Part shown: one piece after another, positions 8,446 to 17,989 of the stretch
How the letters are laid out: each line of letters begins with the position of its first letter
Numbering within the stretch: the stretch's first letter is position 1
Assembly: GCF_001693385.1 (NCBI RefSeq)
Contig: NZ_CP016428.1
Location: 620,001 to 684,000, forward strand
Direction of reading: 5' to 3'
From: Bradyrhizobium icense
Lineage (GTDB): Bacteria > Pseudomonadota > Alphaproteobacteria > Rhizobiales > Xanthobacteraceae
Length of the DNA: 64,000 nt
The notes under the pieces: generated by a model
Seen by the model: the letters and a program-made list of their open reading frames with translations, nothing else
Database searches by the model: none
What the model was told of the DNA's origin: nothing
Translations under genes and position numbers: made by a program

Positions 8446-10569
8446 CTACGCTGCCCTGATATTCGACAGGAACGCGTCGATCTCCTCGCGCAGCACGTCG
8501 GCCTCGCGGCGCAGCGCGTCGGAGGCGGTCAGCACCTGGCCGGCGGCGGTTCCGGCCTGCGCCGAGGCGCTGGAGACGCCGACGATATTGCTGGAAACCT
8601 CGCTGGTGCCGCCGGCGGCATGCTGGATGTTGCGCGCAATCTCGCGCGTCGCCGCACCCTGTTCCTCGACCGCGGCCGCAATCGCGGTGGTCACCTCGTT
8701 GATCTCGCTGATCGTGGTGCTGATGTTGCGGATCGCGGAGACCGCGGTCTCCGTCACCGTCTGCATGCTGACGATCTGCTGGCGGATCTCGTCGGTGGCC
8801 TTCGCGGTCTGGTTGGCGAGGCTCTTCACTTCGGAGGCGACCACGGCGAAGCCGCGCCCGGCATCGCCGGCGCGTGCCGCTTCGATGGTGGCGTTCAGCG
8901 CCAACAGGTTGGTCTGCGAGGCGATGGTCTGGATCAGGTCGACCACCACGCTGATCCGCGCCGCGTTATCTGCAAGCCCCTGCATGGTGGCGTCGGTTGC
9001 GCCGGCATCGTCGACCGCCTTGCGGGCGATCTCCGCCGAGGTGATGACCTGACGGCCGATCTCCTCGATCGAGGAGGACAATTCCTCGGTGCCCGACGAC
9101 ACCGTCTGTACGTTGGCCGAAGTCTGCTCGGCGGCGGTCGCAACCGCGGTCACCAGTGCGCTGGACTGATCGGCGGTCGCCGACATGCTTTGCGCGGTCG
9201 ATTGCATCGAGCCCGCTGCGGTCTGCAGGCTGTCGAGCGCGGTGCGAACGGTGCTTTCGAACTCGACGATGCGGGCTTCCATGCGCGAGGCGCGCTCGGT
9301 CTTGGCGATGCGGTCCTTGTCCTGCTCGGCGGAGAGTGCGCGGCTCTGGATCATGCTCTCGCGGAACACGTGCAGCGAGTCCGCCATGGCGCCGATCTCG
9401 TCCTGCTGGTGGCTCTGATAGACCTCCGTTTCGAGATCGCCGCTGGACAGCAACTGCATCGAGCGCTGCAGATTGCCGATCCGCAGCAGGATGTTGCGGC
9501 CGACATAGAGCCAGACGAACAGGATCGAACCGACCAGCGTCGCCACGCCGAGGGCGAGCATGACCATGGTCCCGAACGAAATCTCCTGACGCGCCTGCCA
9601 GGCCGCAGCGTCGGTTTCCTTCTGCACGCCGTCGACCAATTGCTGCACGCTGATGCCGAGGCCGACGTTGAGCTTGCGGGTTTCCTCCAGAATGGTCTGG
9701 CCGAAATCGTCGGCGTCAAGCTCCTGCTGGCGGACCTTGAAGACGCCGGTCTTGCCGTCGGCAAGTGCCAGCAAGTCCAGGGTCGCTTTGCGGACGACAT
9801 TCATCGCCGTGGTCTTGGGCAGCTTCTCGACATTCGACTTCACGCGCGCCTGCGCGGTGCGGAATTCCTTCCCGATGGCCTCCAGCGTATCGCCGCTGGT
9901 GGCCGACAACGCGGCGATCATGTCGAAGGCCATGAGATTGCCACTGGCGGCGATGTCGGCGAGCTGGTCGGCCGTCCTGTGGGCCTTGATGGCGTCGGCC
10001 TGCGAGAAGTTAGGGGCGGCGTAGATGCTGTAGAGTTCGGTCTGGGCGTCGATCGCGGCGGGGCCGGCGGCTGAAATGAAGCGCCGTTGAGCCTTGCGCA
10101 CCGCTTCGTATAATTTTTCGTGCTGGGCGGCCAGTTCGAGCCGCTCGCGCGCGGCCGCGCCGAGGCTCTTGATCACGTCATCGATGTTCTTCATGTTCTC
10201 GGTGAGCGCGGCAACCACCGCCTTGTCGGCGCCGAGTTCGACGATCACGCCGAGCTTCTGCAGCGCGACCGTCTGGGTCTCCTTCATTTTCATGGTACGA
10301 TCGTTCAGCGCCTCTTCGCTGCGCGCAGCCAGCAGCGCCGGCCCCTGGCTGGCGAGACTCGCGCTCTGCGCCGAGAGTTGCAGGCTGGCGGCGAGGCGGG
10401 GAATATCCCGTCCGCTCAAGTCGACCATGGTCGCGCCAAGCCGCCCGAGCATCAGGCCGGCACCGGCAGAGATGACGATCGCCATGCCGGCGATGACGGC
10501 GAAAGCGGCAAACAGACTGCCCCTGACGCCGAAGCGAAAACCCTTGAGCCGTGATTTGAATAACGCCAT
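8446..10569 (-). CDS. Methyl-accepting chemotaxis protein
   Basis: The 707-residue receptor has an N-terminal membrane helix (about residues 18-45) and a long helical periplasmic sensor. A second membrane helix ([20 protein letters not shown], about residues 330-350) leads into a HAMP domain. The cytoplasmic signalling hairpin carries the highly conserved tip around [20 protein letters not shown] and [20 protein letters not shown]. It passes ligand information to CheA/CheW. The ligand cannot be deduced. No other chemotaxis gene is nearby, so it is an orphan receptor. Confidence 0.95.
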   Translation of the reverse strand: MALFKSRLKGFRFGVRGSLFAAFAVIAGMAIVISAGAGLMLGRLGATMVDLSGRDIPRLAASLQLSAQSASLASQGPALLAARSEEALNDRTMKMKETQTVALQKLGVIVELGADKAVVAALTENMKNIDDVIKSLGAAARERLELAAQHEKLYEAVRKAQRRFISAAGPAAIDAQTELYSIYAAPNFSQADAIKAHRTADQLADIAASGNLMAFDMIAALSATSGDTLEAIGKEFRTAQARVKSNVEKLPKTTAMNVVRKATLDLLALADGKTGVFKVRQQELDADDFGQTILEETRKLNVGLGISVQQLVDGVQKETDAAAWQARQEISFGTMVMLALGVATLVGSILFVWLYVGRNILLRIGNLQRSMQLLSSGDLETEVYQSHQQDEIGAMADSLHVFRESMIQSRALSAEQDKDRIAKTERASRMEARIVEFESTVRTALDSLQTAAGSMQSTAQSMSATADQSSALVTAVATAAEQTSANVQTVSSGTEELSSSIEEIGRQVITSAEIARKAVDDAGATDATMQGLADNAARISVVVDLIQTIASQTNLLALNATIEAARAGDAGRGFAVVASEVKSLANQTAKATDEIRQQIVSMQTVTETAVSAIRNISTTISEINEVTTAIAAAVEEQGAATREIARNIQHAAGGTSEVSSNIVGVSSASAQAGTAAGQVLTASDALRREADVLREEIDAFLSNIRAA

Positions 10570-10895
10570 CTGCCGCTGCCCCGTCTACGCTACCTAGAGA
10601 TGTTTCCTCGCGCGGCAGTATCGCGATACCCGGTTAACAAGTTTGGAAAAACCGAACTGTTTTAGCCATAATTTTAGCGGCAGGCGCTTGCCGGATTGGA
10701 TTTTTCCGCGATCCGGAAAACGCAAGCGTGAACAAAAACAAAGAAGACCGGCTTGAGAGCCGGCCTTCTGCAATTCTCAGTTGAAGGCGTTTAGTAGCGT
10801 TTTCCAGCGAAGTGGTGGACAACGGTTTGCGTCAAGAAAACGCGTCAAAACGAGAATCTAGAGCCCGGTTCTGATTCAATCAGAATCGAAAGGCT
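10570..10895. other. Non-coding gap between porin end and chemotaxis-receptor start
   Basis: I see no supported gene in this gap. It holds a terminator-like hairpin on the minus strand at 10744-10767 and a second nested palindrome at 10861-10896 directly after the porin stop codon. A short minus frame near 10785-10815 ends in RY and stop like the porin does, but nothing upstream supports a gene. Confidence 0.6.
10744..10767 (-). terminator. Rho-independent terminator, minus strand
   Basis: On the minus strand the stem AAGGCCGGCT / AGCCGGTCTT, with one internal mismatch and a 4-base loop, is followed by CTTTGTTTTTG. It lies about 130 bases past the outer-membrane protein gene and probably ends that transcript. 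Confidence 0.7.
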
Positions 10896-10896
10896 C
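10861..10896. repeat. Nested palindrome at the 3' end of the porin gene
   Basis: Outer arms GAGCC/GGCTC enclose inner arms TTCTGAT/ATCAGAA. The element touches the porin stop codon (10896-10898). Palindromes of this composition recur in Bradyrhizobium genomes. It may help to stop transcription or protect the mRNA 3' end. Confidence 0.55.
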
Positions 10897-11624
10897 TAGT
10901 AGCGTGCCACCACCGGGCTTGCGAAGTTGAAGCGATAGTTGACGCCGAGCTTCAGCGTGTGGTCGTCATTGTGGAAGCTGCCGAACGGCACCAGCGCGGC
11001 AGGGCTGATGAAGCGGGTGCTGCCGAAGTCGTAATACATGTACTCGCCTTTGACGGCCCAGTTCGGGGCGAACATGTACTCGACACCGGCGCCGACGGTG
11101 TAGCCGTGGGTGTGGCTGCCATCGAGCAGGAAGGGAATCGGCGCGCCGGCGAGCGTCAGCCGCTCGCTGTTGTCGGAATAAGCGTAACCGCCTTTGACGT
11201 AGAGCAGGCCCGGACCCCAGGTGTAGCCGATGCGGGCGGTGACCGAGCCGAGGCCGCGCTGATCGTTGGTGTAGACGTAGCCTCCGGGGAAGGTCGCGGT
11301 GAGGTTATTCTTGCCGAGCCAGGAATACTGGCCCTCGGTACCGAGCACCCAGTTCGTCGCGAATTGCCAATCGAGGCCGGCCTGAACGCCGCCGAGCAGT
11401 CGGGCGCTGGAGTCGCTCAGCACCGCGCCGTTGAAATCGTGGCTGCCGGTGAAGGCGCCGCCGAGATGGCCGCCGATATAGAATCCGGTCCAGTTATAGA
11501 CGATGGCCGGCGCATAGACGGGCGGCTGTTTGTAGTAGGGGCGCGCGCCGAGATCGGCGCCAAGGGCGGGCGCGGCGGCGGTGAGAGCGGCGAAGGCCAC
11601 GAGGGCGGCGAGGATCTTTTTCAT
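10896..11624 (-). CDS. Outer-membrane beta-barrel protein (porin-like, Omp25/31-like family)
   Basis: The 242-residue protein has a signal peptide (MKKILAALVAFAALTAAAPALGA) and then YNWTGFYIGGHLGGAF, the signature of the small rhizobial outer-membrane barrel family. Alternating aromatic strands follow up to a final SPVVARY. The start at 11624 has a good ribosome binding site (GGAGA, 7 bases away); the open frame runs 22 codons further upstream without signal features. It probably forms an 8-stranded barrel. Paralogues are numerous in Bradyrhizobium and their roles are mostly structural. Confidence 0.92.
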   Translation of the reverse strand: MKKILAALVAFAALTAAAPALGADLGARPYYKQPPVYAPAIVYNWTGFYIGGHLGGAFTGSHDFNGAVLSDSSARLLGGVQAGLDWQFATNWVLGTEGQYSWLGKNNLTATFPGGYVYTNDQRGLGSVTARIGYTWGPGLLYVKGGYAYSDNSERLTLAGAPIPFLLDGSHTHGYTVGAGVEYMFAPNWAVKGEYMYYDFGSTRFISPAALVPFGSFHNDDHTLKLGVNYRFNFASPVVARY

Positions 11625-11710
11625 GGTGCTGGTCTCCGAAAACCGTTCGGCGACACCCTCGTGCGGGGCGCCATCCATCGCCACGCACATAGACAGCTTT
11701 TATCTAAAAT

Positions 11711-11732
11711 GCTGTCACTCCGGGGTGACAGC
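11711..11732. promoter_or_regulatory. GCTGTCAC...GTGACAGC palindrome upstream of the porin
   Basis: Perfect 8-base arms (11711-11718 and 11725-11732) are separated by 6 bases, about 90 bases before the porin start. Related palindromes occur at 19984-20005 and 27498-27515. It could be an operator, or the terminator of the gene that ends at 11847. Confidence 0.45.
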
Positions 11733-11846
11733 GGGTGGTAACCCAACCCATTGGCAGGCAAACGTTTTTTGTACTTAACGAAGGCCTAATCAAAGGTAAA
11801 GAAAGGCCTAATATTCGGTAGCCCCGAAGCTCCCGGTAAGCCTTGC

Positions 11847-12191
11847 TTAACCAATGCGGCGGCGCACGTCGCTGCGCATCTGCTCGCGGAAGGCTTGCCG
11901 GCGCGCCGGGCGATGTTTCACCGGCACGTCGTGGCGGTCGAACACGTTGAACATTTCGAGGATCGGGTAGTGATCGCTGGCCATTGCCAGGATGCGCAAC
12001 AGCTCCGCCACCGGCCCGGTCGGACCGGTGACCTCCCATTTACGGATGGTGTCGGCGCCGTCTGCGGCCGGCAACCCGCAGAGCTTGGCCATGTCGGCCA
12101 CCGACAGCGGCTGGCCGATGGCCTCACCGAGATGCTCGCGAAGTTTCTTCAGTTCGGCTCCGGTCACGGGTTCCCCATTACAAATCGACAT
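11847..12191 (-). CDS. Small helix-turn-helix protein
   Basis: This 114-residue protein shows an XRE-like helix-turn-helix arrangement in residues 10-75 (ELKKLREHLGEAIGQPLSVADMAKLCGL...TIRKWEVTG...VAELLRILAM). A basic tail follows. It resembles conserved Bradyrhizobium proteins of unknown target. It is probably a DNA-binding regulator. The next gene on the minus strand is the porin, 220 bases away. Confidence 0.65.
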   Translation of the reverse strand: MSICNGEPVTGAELKKLREHLGEAIGQPLSVADMAKLCGLPAADGADTIRKWEVTGPTGPVAELLRILAMASDHYPILEMFNVFDRHDVPVKHRPARRQAFREQMRSDVRRRIG

Positions 12192-12269
12192 CTGTGAAGT
12201 GCGTCACACACCGTATCGGACGCGGGGGCTATACGCAGCCCATTAGGTTTCCTGATGAGGAGGTAACCA

Positions 12270-12503
12270 ATGCGCCGATTGCTTGAAAGCCTAACCCCCC
12301 AGGCCCGCCAGATTTATTGGAAATGGGTCGGCGGCATGTTCGCCCTTTATGTCGTGTTGATGCTCACGGCTGCAGGCGTCTTCGTCAGTCACGAATCATC
12401 GCGAAAACTGGCGCACGAACCCGCCACGACTGTGGCAATCGACGACAAGCCGCGCTCCGTCACCGAGACCCCGGCCTCGCTGCGCCAAGCCGCGCGGTAT
12501 TGA
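12270..12503 (+). CDS. Small single-span membrane protein
   Basis: The 77-residue protein has one clear membrane helix (VGGMFALYVVLMLTAAGVFV, about residues 20-39) and a hydrophilic tail with an alanine- and threonine-rich segment. A strong ribosome binding site (AGGAGG) lies seven bases before the ATG. No family or function is recognised. It ends 5 bases before the convergent glycosidase gene. Confidence 0.65.
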   Translation: MRRLLESLTPQARQIYWKWVGGMFALYVVLMLTAAGVFVSHESSRKLAHEPATTVAIDDKPRSVTETPASLRQAARY

Positions 12504-12508
12504 AGGCT

Positions 12509-13975
12509 TCAGACGCCGATCGCGTTCCGCGCCACCACGTCGCGATAGAAGGCGACGCTCAGCTTCGGCGTCCGGCGCTGCGTCTCGAAATCGACGTGGT
12601 AGAGCCCGAAGCGCTTCTCGTAGCCGTAGATCCATTCGAAATTATCCATCAGGCTCCAGAGGAAATAGCCGCGGATAGGTACGCCCTCCGACGTCGCGCG
12701 CTGCAATTGCCGCAAGTAATTGCGCAGATACATGATGCGATCGAGGTCGTAGACCTGGCCGTCGGCGCGAAGCTTGTCTTCCGACGAGGTGCCGTTCTCG
12801 CTGATATAGATCGTCTCGATGTTCCAGACTTTTGCCGCCAACCGCGGCGCCCAGTAGATCGTCTCCGGCCCCACGCGCAGCCATTCCGAGTTCATGTGCG
12901 GGAAGGAAGCGGGAAACGGCAGCACGCTCCAGCCCGGCGGCTTGTCGGAAGCGGCGATGTAGAACTGCGGCGCGTAGATGTTGAGGCCGACGAAATCGTT
13001 CGGCTGCGAAATGATCTTCAATTCCTCATCGGTGAACTTCGGTGCGTTCTTGCCGGCGAACTGCAGAAAGCCGTCAGTGTATTTGCCTTCCAGGATGACG
13101 CCGAGAAAGCCCGAGTTCAATTCGCGCGTCGCTACTTCGGCGGCACGAACGTTTTCCGGTGTGTCGAACGCCGGCACGCAGGCTGCGATGTTTTCGGCCG
13201 GCCCCACTCTGGTGCCCGCACGTCCGCGCGCGCGGATCGCCTGCACGGCGAGGCCGTGCGCCAACGCCACATGGTGGCGGACCTGGTTGACGTCTGCGTC
13301 CGGCAGTTTGAGCCCGGGGGCGTCGATGCCCCAGCCATAGCCGAAATTCACGAACCTTCCGGCTTCGTTGATCGTGAAGATCGACCGGACACGATCCGTG
13401 ATCCGCGCCGCCACATGGCCGGCATAGTCGCCGAAGGCCTTTGACGTTTCGCTGGATCGCCAGCCGCCGACCTTGTCCTCGAGCGCCTGCGGCAGGTCCC
13501 AGTGATAGAGCGTCCCGTATGGTTCGATGCCGTTCTTGAGCAGTTCGTCGACGAGCCGGTCGTAGAAGTCGAGGCCCTTCGGGTTCGGCTTGCCCGTTCC
13601 TTCCGGAAACACCCGCGGCCAGGCGATCGAAAACCGGTAGGCTCTCGCGCCCAATTCCCTGATAAGGCCGATGTCCTCCTTGTAGCGGTGATAGTGTTCG
13701 TTGGCGCGGTCGCCGCTGGTGCCGTCCTCGATCTTGCCGGGCGTGTGCGAGAAGGTGTCCCAGATCGAGCGACCGCGGCCGTCTTCGTTTACGGCGCCCT
13801 CGATCTGATAGGCCGACGTCGCGGTGCCCCACACAAAATCTTTCGGAAAGCTCGCCGGTGAGGGACGCTCGGCCGCCGGTTGCGCGGCGGCATCGGCAGG
13901 ACGCGCCGCCATGCCGAGCGCGGACAAGCCTGCAAGCTTGGCAAAATGCCGGCGCGAGAATTTTCCGAACATCAT
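12509..13975 (-). CDS. GH1 family beta-glucosidase, Tat-exported
   Basis: The 488-residue protein starts with a twin-arginine-like signal (SRRHFAKLAGLSALGMA). The GH1 barrel then begins with FPKDFVWGTATSAYQIEGA. The nucleophile region is YISENGTS. The acid/base region reads TINEAG, where most members have NEP. It should release glucose from beta-glucoside oligomers in the periplasm. It follows the GH16 gene with 9 bases between them and a GGAGAC ribosome binding site, so the two form an operon that could degrade a beta-glucan in two steps. Confidence 0.93.
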   Translation of the reverse strand: MMFGKFSRRHFAKLAGLSALGMAARPADAAAQPAAERPSPASFPKDFVWGTATSAYQIEGAVNEDGRGRSIWDTFSHTPGKIEDGTSGDRANEHYHRYKEDIGLIRELGARAYRFSIAWPRVFPEGTGKPNPKGLDFYDRLVDELLKNGIEPYGTLYHWDLPQALEDKVGGWRSSETSKAFGDYAGHVAARITDRVRSIFTINEAGRFVNFGYGWGIDAPGLKLPDADVNQVRHHVALAHGLAVQAIRARGRAGTRVGPAENIAACVPAFDTPENVRAAEVATRELNSGFLGVILEGKYTDGFLQFAGKNAPKFTDEELKIISQPNDFVGLNIYAPQFYIAASDKPPGWSVLPFPASFPHMNSEWLRVGPETIYWAPRLAAKVWNIETIYISENGTSSEDKLRADGQVYDLDRIMYLRNYLRQLQRATSEGVPIRGYFLWSLMDNFEWIYGYEKRFGLYHVDFETQRRTPKLSVAFYRDVVARNAIGV

Positions 13976-13984
13976 TGTCTCCGG

Positions 13985-15052
13985 TCAGCGTTCGTCGATT
14001 TGGTAGGCGGATATCCTGTCGATCTCGAATGCGACAATATTGGGAGATTCGCCATCGACGAATCCCACGCCCTCGAGAGTCTTCGAGCCCATCGCAAGGT
14101 TCACGATCATGTACATGGGTTCGTGGAAGCCGACCGGGACCTTGATCTCGGAGACCGGCTGTCGGTCGATGAAATAGGTTATGCGATCCGGCTGCCACAG
14201 CACGCCGTAGTCGTGGAACGCGGTCGGGGCGTCCGGCACAATGAAGTCAAACCCACAGCGCTCCACGCGCTGCGTCTCCGGTATCCGCCAATGTGTCGTC
14301 ATCACGATGTCGCCCGGCCGTTGCCCGCGGCCCTCCATGATGTCGACTTCCGGCGGCCAGCCGCCGTCATCGGCCAGCATCCAGAATGCCGGCCACACGC
14401 CGGTGCCGACCGGCACCTTGGCGCGGATTTCGAAATATCCGTATTTCTGGGCAAACCGGCTCTGGGTCGTCAGGATGCCCGAAATATATTCATTATTGAA
14501 CAGCACGGTCTTCAGCGCTGGCGGGGTCCGGCTGGCGACGATCGAGAGAACGCCGTCTTTGACCTTGAACGGATCGAGGCCGAGCGGCGTTGTTTCGCGC
14601 CCGCCATAACGCGGATCGACATAGATCTGCTGTTCGCCATTGTAGCTGGTCTTGCGCCTGAAGTCGGAGCCCTCGCCACCCCAGTAACGCGCTTCCGGCC
14701 AGGCAGCGCCGCCGGCGTAATGCGGCGCCCATCTACCATCCAGCAGCGGATGCGCGTCGAAATCATCGTGAAAGGTCCGGTGCAGCGATACCGATGCGAA
14801 CGATGCGGGGTTCGGCGCCTCGACGCGGCGGCAGCGCTCGCCAAGCATGGCGGTCGCAACCTGCAGCGTGAGTTTGGCTGTCGCGGCGGCGAGATCGGCC
14901 TGCGCCAGCGCCGGGCCGGCGAACAGGCCGCCGATCGCGACCAAAGCGCACGGCGTCAGTCTCTTGCTTGCCGGTTCGCGTCGCGACGACAGCGGATCAC
15001 TCACGGACGATGCCCTCGATCTGATGGTCCTTCGGCGGCGACCGGCGTGCAT
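13985..15052 (-). CDS. GH16 family endo-beta-glucanase (laminarinase/licheninase type)
   Basis: The 355-residue protein has a long N-terminus with a probable signal segment (LTPCALVAIGGLFAGPALAQ) and a GH16 jelly-roll. The active-site strand reads WPPEVDIMEGRG, in which the two acidic residues of the ExDxxE pattern are present. Nearby are the substrate-loop WPAFWML and the strand YGYFEIRAKVP. A GTG about 16 codons in could be the true start. The enzyme probably cuts beta-1,3 or mixed-linked glucan outside the cytoplasm. It is the first gene of the operon with the GH1 glucosidase. Confidence 0.9.
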   Translation of the reverse strand: MHAGRRRRTIRSRASSVSDPLSSRREPASKRLTPCALVAIGGLFAGPALAQADLAAATAKLTLQVATAMLGERCRRVEAPNPASFASVSLHRTFHDDFDAHPLLDGRWAPHYAGGAAWPEARYWGGEGSDFRRKTSYNGEQQIYVDPRYGGRETTPLGLDPFKVKDGVLSIVASRTPPALKTVLFNNEYISGILTTQSRFAQKYGYFEIRAKVPVGTGVWPAFWMLADDGGWPPEVDIMEGRGQRPGDIVMTTHWRIPETQRVERCGFDFIVPDAPTAFHDYGVLWQPDRITYFIDRQPVSEIKVPVGFHEPMYMIVNLAMGSKTLEGVGFVDGESPNIVAFEIDRISAYQIDER

Positions 15053-15261
15053 ACCTCATTCGAGGTACGTAGTTATACGAGGTGGACGCTTAACGGCAAG
15101 GTAGTCCTGATGTCCAAGAATGAGGTGCGTCAGAGCGCTTGATGCCGATGGCGCCGAGTGCGGGTTCGGCCTTTCAAACCATCGATCGTTCAATTTGTTT
15201 TCAGTTCTTCAACGTTGAGAGACGGTTTCTTCAATATTGGTGCGTACGGACTCTTCCTGAG

Positions 15262-16302
15262 ATGCTCGTCTATTTTGTCACAGACGAACCGACGAAGTTG
15301 CCTGCGGTGCGTGCGATGTTCGAGCCGCAGCACGCCGTAGTACCCTGGCTGCTGGGCGGCGACGGCACCCGGATCAGGTCGCATGGCGTGCTGATGGTCG
15401 ACGTCGACCTGCGGCAGATGCCGCGCGTCGATCAACTCAGGTTCATATTGCGGGACCTTGCCGGCATTTCCGAGAAACTGTTCGTCGTTCACAATCTCTC
15501 CCGTTCGATGGTTGCGCAGGCCTATGCGCTCGGCGCGACCGCGGTCGTTTCACGCGCCAAGGAAGCAATTGCCAAGGTTGCGCAGATCGAAGCGACGGAA
15601 GCGGCCGCCGGGGACAAAGCCGCAATTTCGGGGTCGGAGATGGACGAAGGCGTGGCCGCCTTCGCCTCGATGTTTTCGAATGTGCGCCTGGGCAAGCCGG
15701 TGAAAGTTGCCGATGCGAAGCGTGCGACGTCGAAGATCATTAACCGCGTCGGGCAGGATGGCCTTTCGGCATGGCTCGACGAGGTGCGCCGCTACCACGA
15801 GGGCACGTTTCAGCATTGCCTGCTCGTCACCGGCGTTGCAGTCGGCTTCGCGCTCGATATCGGGTTCTCCGGCGCGGATGTATCGCGGCTCGGACTGGCG
15901 GCGACGCTTCACGACATCGGCAAGGCGCGCATCCCGCTGTCGATTTTGGACAAGCCGGGACGCCTCGACCCCGACGAGGAGGAGATCATCAAGCGCCACC
16001 CCGTGATCGGATATGATCTCTTGAAGGGCGTAACCGGCATCAGTCAGGAGATTCTGGACGGCGTGAGGCACCATCATGAATATCTTGATGGCTCCGGTTA
16101 TCCGGATGGACTGAAGGCCTCGCAGATTTCCGATCTGGTCCGATTGCTGACGATCTCGGACATCTTCGCCGCGCTCATCGAGTCGAGAACCTACCGGCCG
16201 CCGATGCCGCGGCCCGCCGCCTACCAGATCCTGTGCGGCATGGAGGGCAAGCTGGAAGGATCCCTCGTCAGGGCGTTCCGCAGCGTCGCGCTCGGGTCGT
16301 GA
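15262..16302 (+). CDS. HD-GYP domain protein (c-di-GMP phosphodiesterase type)
   Basis: This 346-residue protein has a degenerate receiver-like N-terminal half (MLVYFVTDEPTKLPAVRAMF..., about 130 residues). The C-terminal HD-GYP domain contains TLHDIGKARIP, the late HHHEYLDGSGYPDG and the DIFAAL segment. All metal ligands of the HD-GYP core seem present. The expected reaction is hydrolysis of cyclic di-GMP. The frame opens at 15139, but the ATG at 15262 begins the recognisable fold. It is divergent from the GH16-GH1 operon, with 209 bases between the starts. Confidence 0.85.
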   Translation: MLVYFVTDEPTKLPAVRAMFEPQHAVVPWLLGGDGTRIRSHGVLMVDVDLRQMPRVDQLRFILRDLAGISEKLFVVHNLSRSMVAQAYALGATAVVSRAKEAIAKVAQIEATEAAAGDKAAISGSEMDEGVAAFASMFSNVRLGKPVKVADAKRATSKIINRVGQDGLSAWLDEVRRYHEGTFQHCLLVTGVAVGFALDIGFSGADVSRLGLAATLHDIGKARIPLSILDKPGRLDPDEEEIIKRHPVIGYDLLKGVTGISQEILDGVRHHHEYLDGSGYPDGLKASQISDLVRLLTISDIFAALIESRTYRPPMPRPAAYQILCGMEGKLEGSLVRAFRSVALGS

Positions 16303-16381
16303 GCGGGCCTGCCGATAATCCACGCGGAATGATCCCGCTCCCGGGCTGATTTCCCGATCGAGGTCGGTCGTCTGGGAGAGA

Positions 16382-16410
16382 TGGTGCTGCCAGACAGGAA
16401 TGAACTGTCG
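16382..16410 (-). repeat. 3' fragment of tRNA-Thr, candidate attachment site
   Basis: These 29 bases match the 3' end of the intact tRNA-Thr at 17565-17593 with one mismatch and in the same orientation. They include the CCA, the acceptor 3' strand and the T-arm. The similarity stops sharply at base 16411. Such 3' fragments are left when an element integrates at a tRNA end. The segment between the two copies is 1.15 kb and contains only the Crp/Fnr gene. The rest of 16303-16672 holds no supported gene. Confidence 0.75.
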
Positions 16411-16672
16411 CAAGAAACACCCCGCCAACTGGATTTGTTGAGCTTTTTGGCCGCGCGAGCGGTCCCGAGGGCTGGTGTCGAAGCGGTTCCGCCCGATTAC
16501 CGAAGGGGCGCCGTACCTTTACCGGCGCGGCGCCGTAGGGTACTCAGCAAGTATCGTATCGGCCATGATACACGATGGAAGTGGAGCTAGTGTCGGCGCA
16601 GCGCAGAAGACATTCCTGCCAAAGACATTCCAGGAGGGCTGCGTGTTCTTCTGAGGGAAGAAGTCTCTCGTG

Positions 16673-17437
16673 ATGGGCCGTCCGGCTAGCGCCGGTAATC
16701 GTCTTCTCGCCGCGTTGCCGCCGGCAGACCTCGCGCTGCTCGCGCCCCATCTCCAACAGGTGTTGCTCGAACAGGACACCGTGGTGATACGAGCGGGAGA
16801 TCGACGCCACCATGTTTACTTTCCTCATAGCGGGGCCATCACCTTCATGGTTGGCCTTCCGAACGGAGAAACGATCGCAACCGCGGTAATCGGGCGCGAG
16901 GGAGCGATCGGGGCATTATCGGTGCTGGGACCCTCTTTCTTGTCGTCCGTGACCGCGGTCGTGCGGGTGGGCGGCACCGCCTCGCAAATCTCCGTGTCGC
17001 GGTTTCATGCAGCCTACATGGAGAGCGCCGCCATCAGACATGTGGTCGAGGCGCACACGAGGTCGATACTCATGCAGTTCCAGCACGTCTCAGCGTGCAA
17101 CGGACTGCACTCGGTCGAGGCCCGCATGGCCCGGTGGCTGCTTCACCTGCACGATCGAACTGAGGACAACAACATCCTGTCACTAACGCAGGAGGCGCTT
17201 TCGCAGTTGCTCGGGGTGCGACGAACGACCGTGACGCAGGTGATTGCCAAACTTCGCGCCTTAGGTGCCATCAGATCCGCTCGGCGGGGCTTGGTCGAAA
17301 TCGACAGGCCGCGGCTCGAGGAAGCTGCCTGTGAATGCTACGACATCATACGTAGTGCAACGGATCGGATCGTCCCGCATGAAGCCGTGGGGTCGCACCA
17401 GCATTTTGCGTCGGCCGACAAACTCCACGGTGTATGA
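16673..17437 (+). CDS. Crp/Fnr-family transcription regulator
   Basis: The protein of about 254 residues has an N-terminal cyclic-nucleotide-binding-like barrel (residues 15-130, with YFPHSGAITFMVGLPNGETI). A C-terminal winged helix reads LTQEALSQLLGVRRTTVTQVIAKLRALGAI. The Cys cluster of true FNR proteins is absent, so it is not an iron-sulfur oxygen sensor. A GTG one codon earlier could also serve as start; GAGGGAAG lies at a suitable distance. The gene stands alone between a tRNA-Thr 3' fragment and the intact tRNA-Thr and may have been brought in by an element. Confidence 0.88.
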   Translation: MGRPASAGNRLLAALPPADLALLAPHLQQVLLEQDTVVIRAGDRRHHVYFPHSGAITFMVGLPNGETIATAVIGREGAIGALSVLGPSFLSSVTAVVRVGGTASQISVSRFHAAYMESAAIRHVVEAHTRSILMQFQHVSACNGLHSVEARMARWLLHLHDRTEDNNILSLTQEALSQLLGVRRTTVTQVIAKLRALGAIRSARRGLVEIDRPRLEEAACECYDIIRSATDRIVPHEAVGSHQHFASADKLHGV

Positions 17438-17564
17438 TCGTTTCAAGCTTGCATAACCGCCTACAGACGGCCACGACGACGCGCAAGAAATCGCAATGTT
17501 TTCGAGGAAGCGAATGACCGCGCACACCCGACGCGCGCCTTGTGGCTGATGTTTCAGGGAAGAC

Positions 17565-17639
17565 TGGTGCTGCCAGACAGGATTGAACTGTCGACCTCTC
17601 CATTACCAATGGAGTGCTCTACCACTGAGCTACGGCAGC
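17565..17639 (-). tRNA. tRNA-Thr (GGT anticodon)
   Basis: On the minus strand the acceptor GCTGCCG pairs with TGGCAGC, the D-arm is GCTC/GAGC, and the anticodon stem CTCCA/TGGAG holds the loop TTGGTAA (anticodon GGT). The T-arm GACAG/CTGTC holds TTCAATC. Discriminator A and an encoded CCA complete the gene. A second partial copy of the 3' end lies at 16382-16410. Confidence 0.97.
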
Positions 17640-17989
17640 ATGCCCGGTATCAGGGAATCGGCCCTAAAGGCCCCTACAGGCGGCCGGTTCTTGCCACAAG
17701 GGCCCTTCTGGTGCAAGCGCGCGGGCAGGCTTGGAAAGCACCAAAATGGGGTAAAATCGACGCCGACCATCGGGACTTGAGGCGATCGGGCAACTTCCGG
17801 GCCTTGCACCGGTTCCCGACCTTGTCCTGAGCCGCCGAATCCCAGCTTCCGCTGCTTGCAGTCAGGTGCGGGGCGGCGCCTGACGGCCCGGGTGCGGCAT
17901 GGCTGACCGAAACCGATTATCTTCGAGCCACGGTGTCGCTGACGCCGTTTCGACCAAAGGCATAAGCAAGGCATATTGGCGGACTGACG
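17640..17989. other. Non-coding gap upstream of tRNA-Thr
   Basis: This gap precedes the tRNA on the minus strand and should hold its promoter. It is GC-rich with short hairpins near 17660-17700 (GGCCCTAAAGGCC-type). I see no gene on either strand that is supported by composition or family. Confidence 0.5.

Noticed and set aside
10634..10822. 62-residue minus-strand frame near the porin terminator
   Set aside because: It runs through the terminator hairpin and its T-run and has no family.
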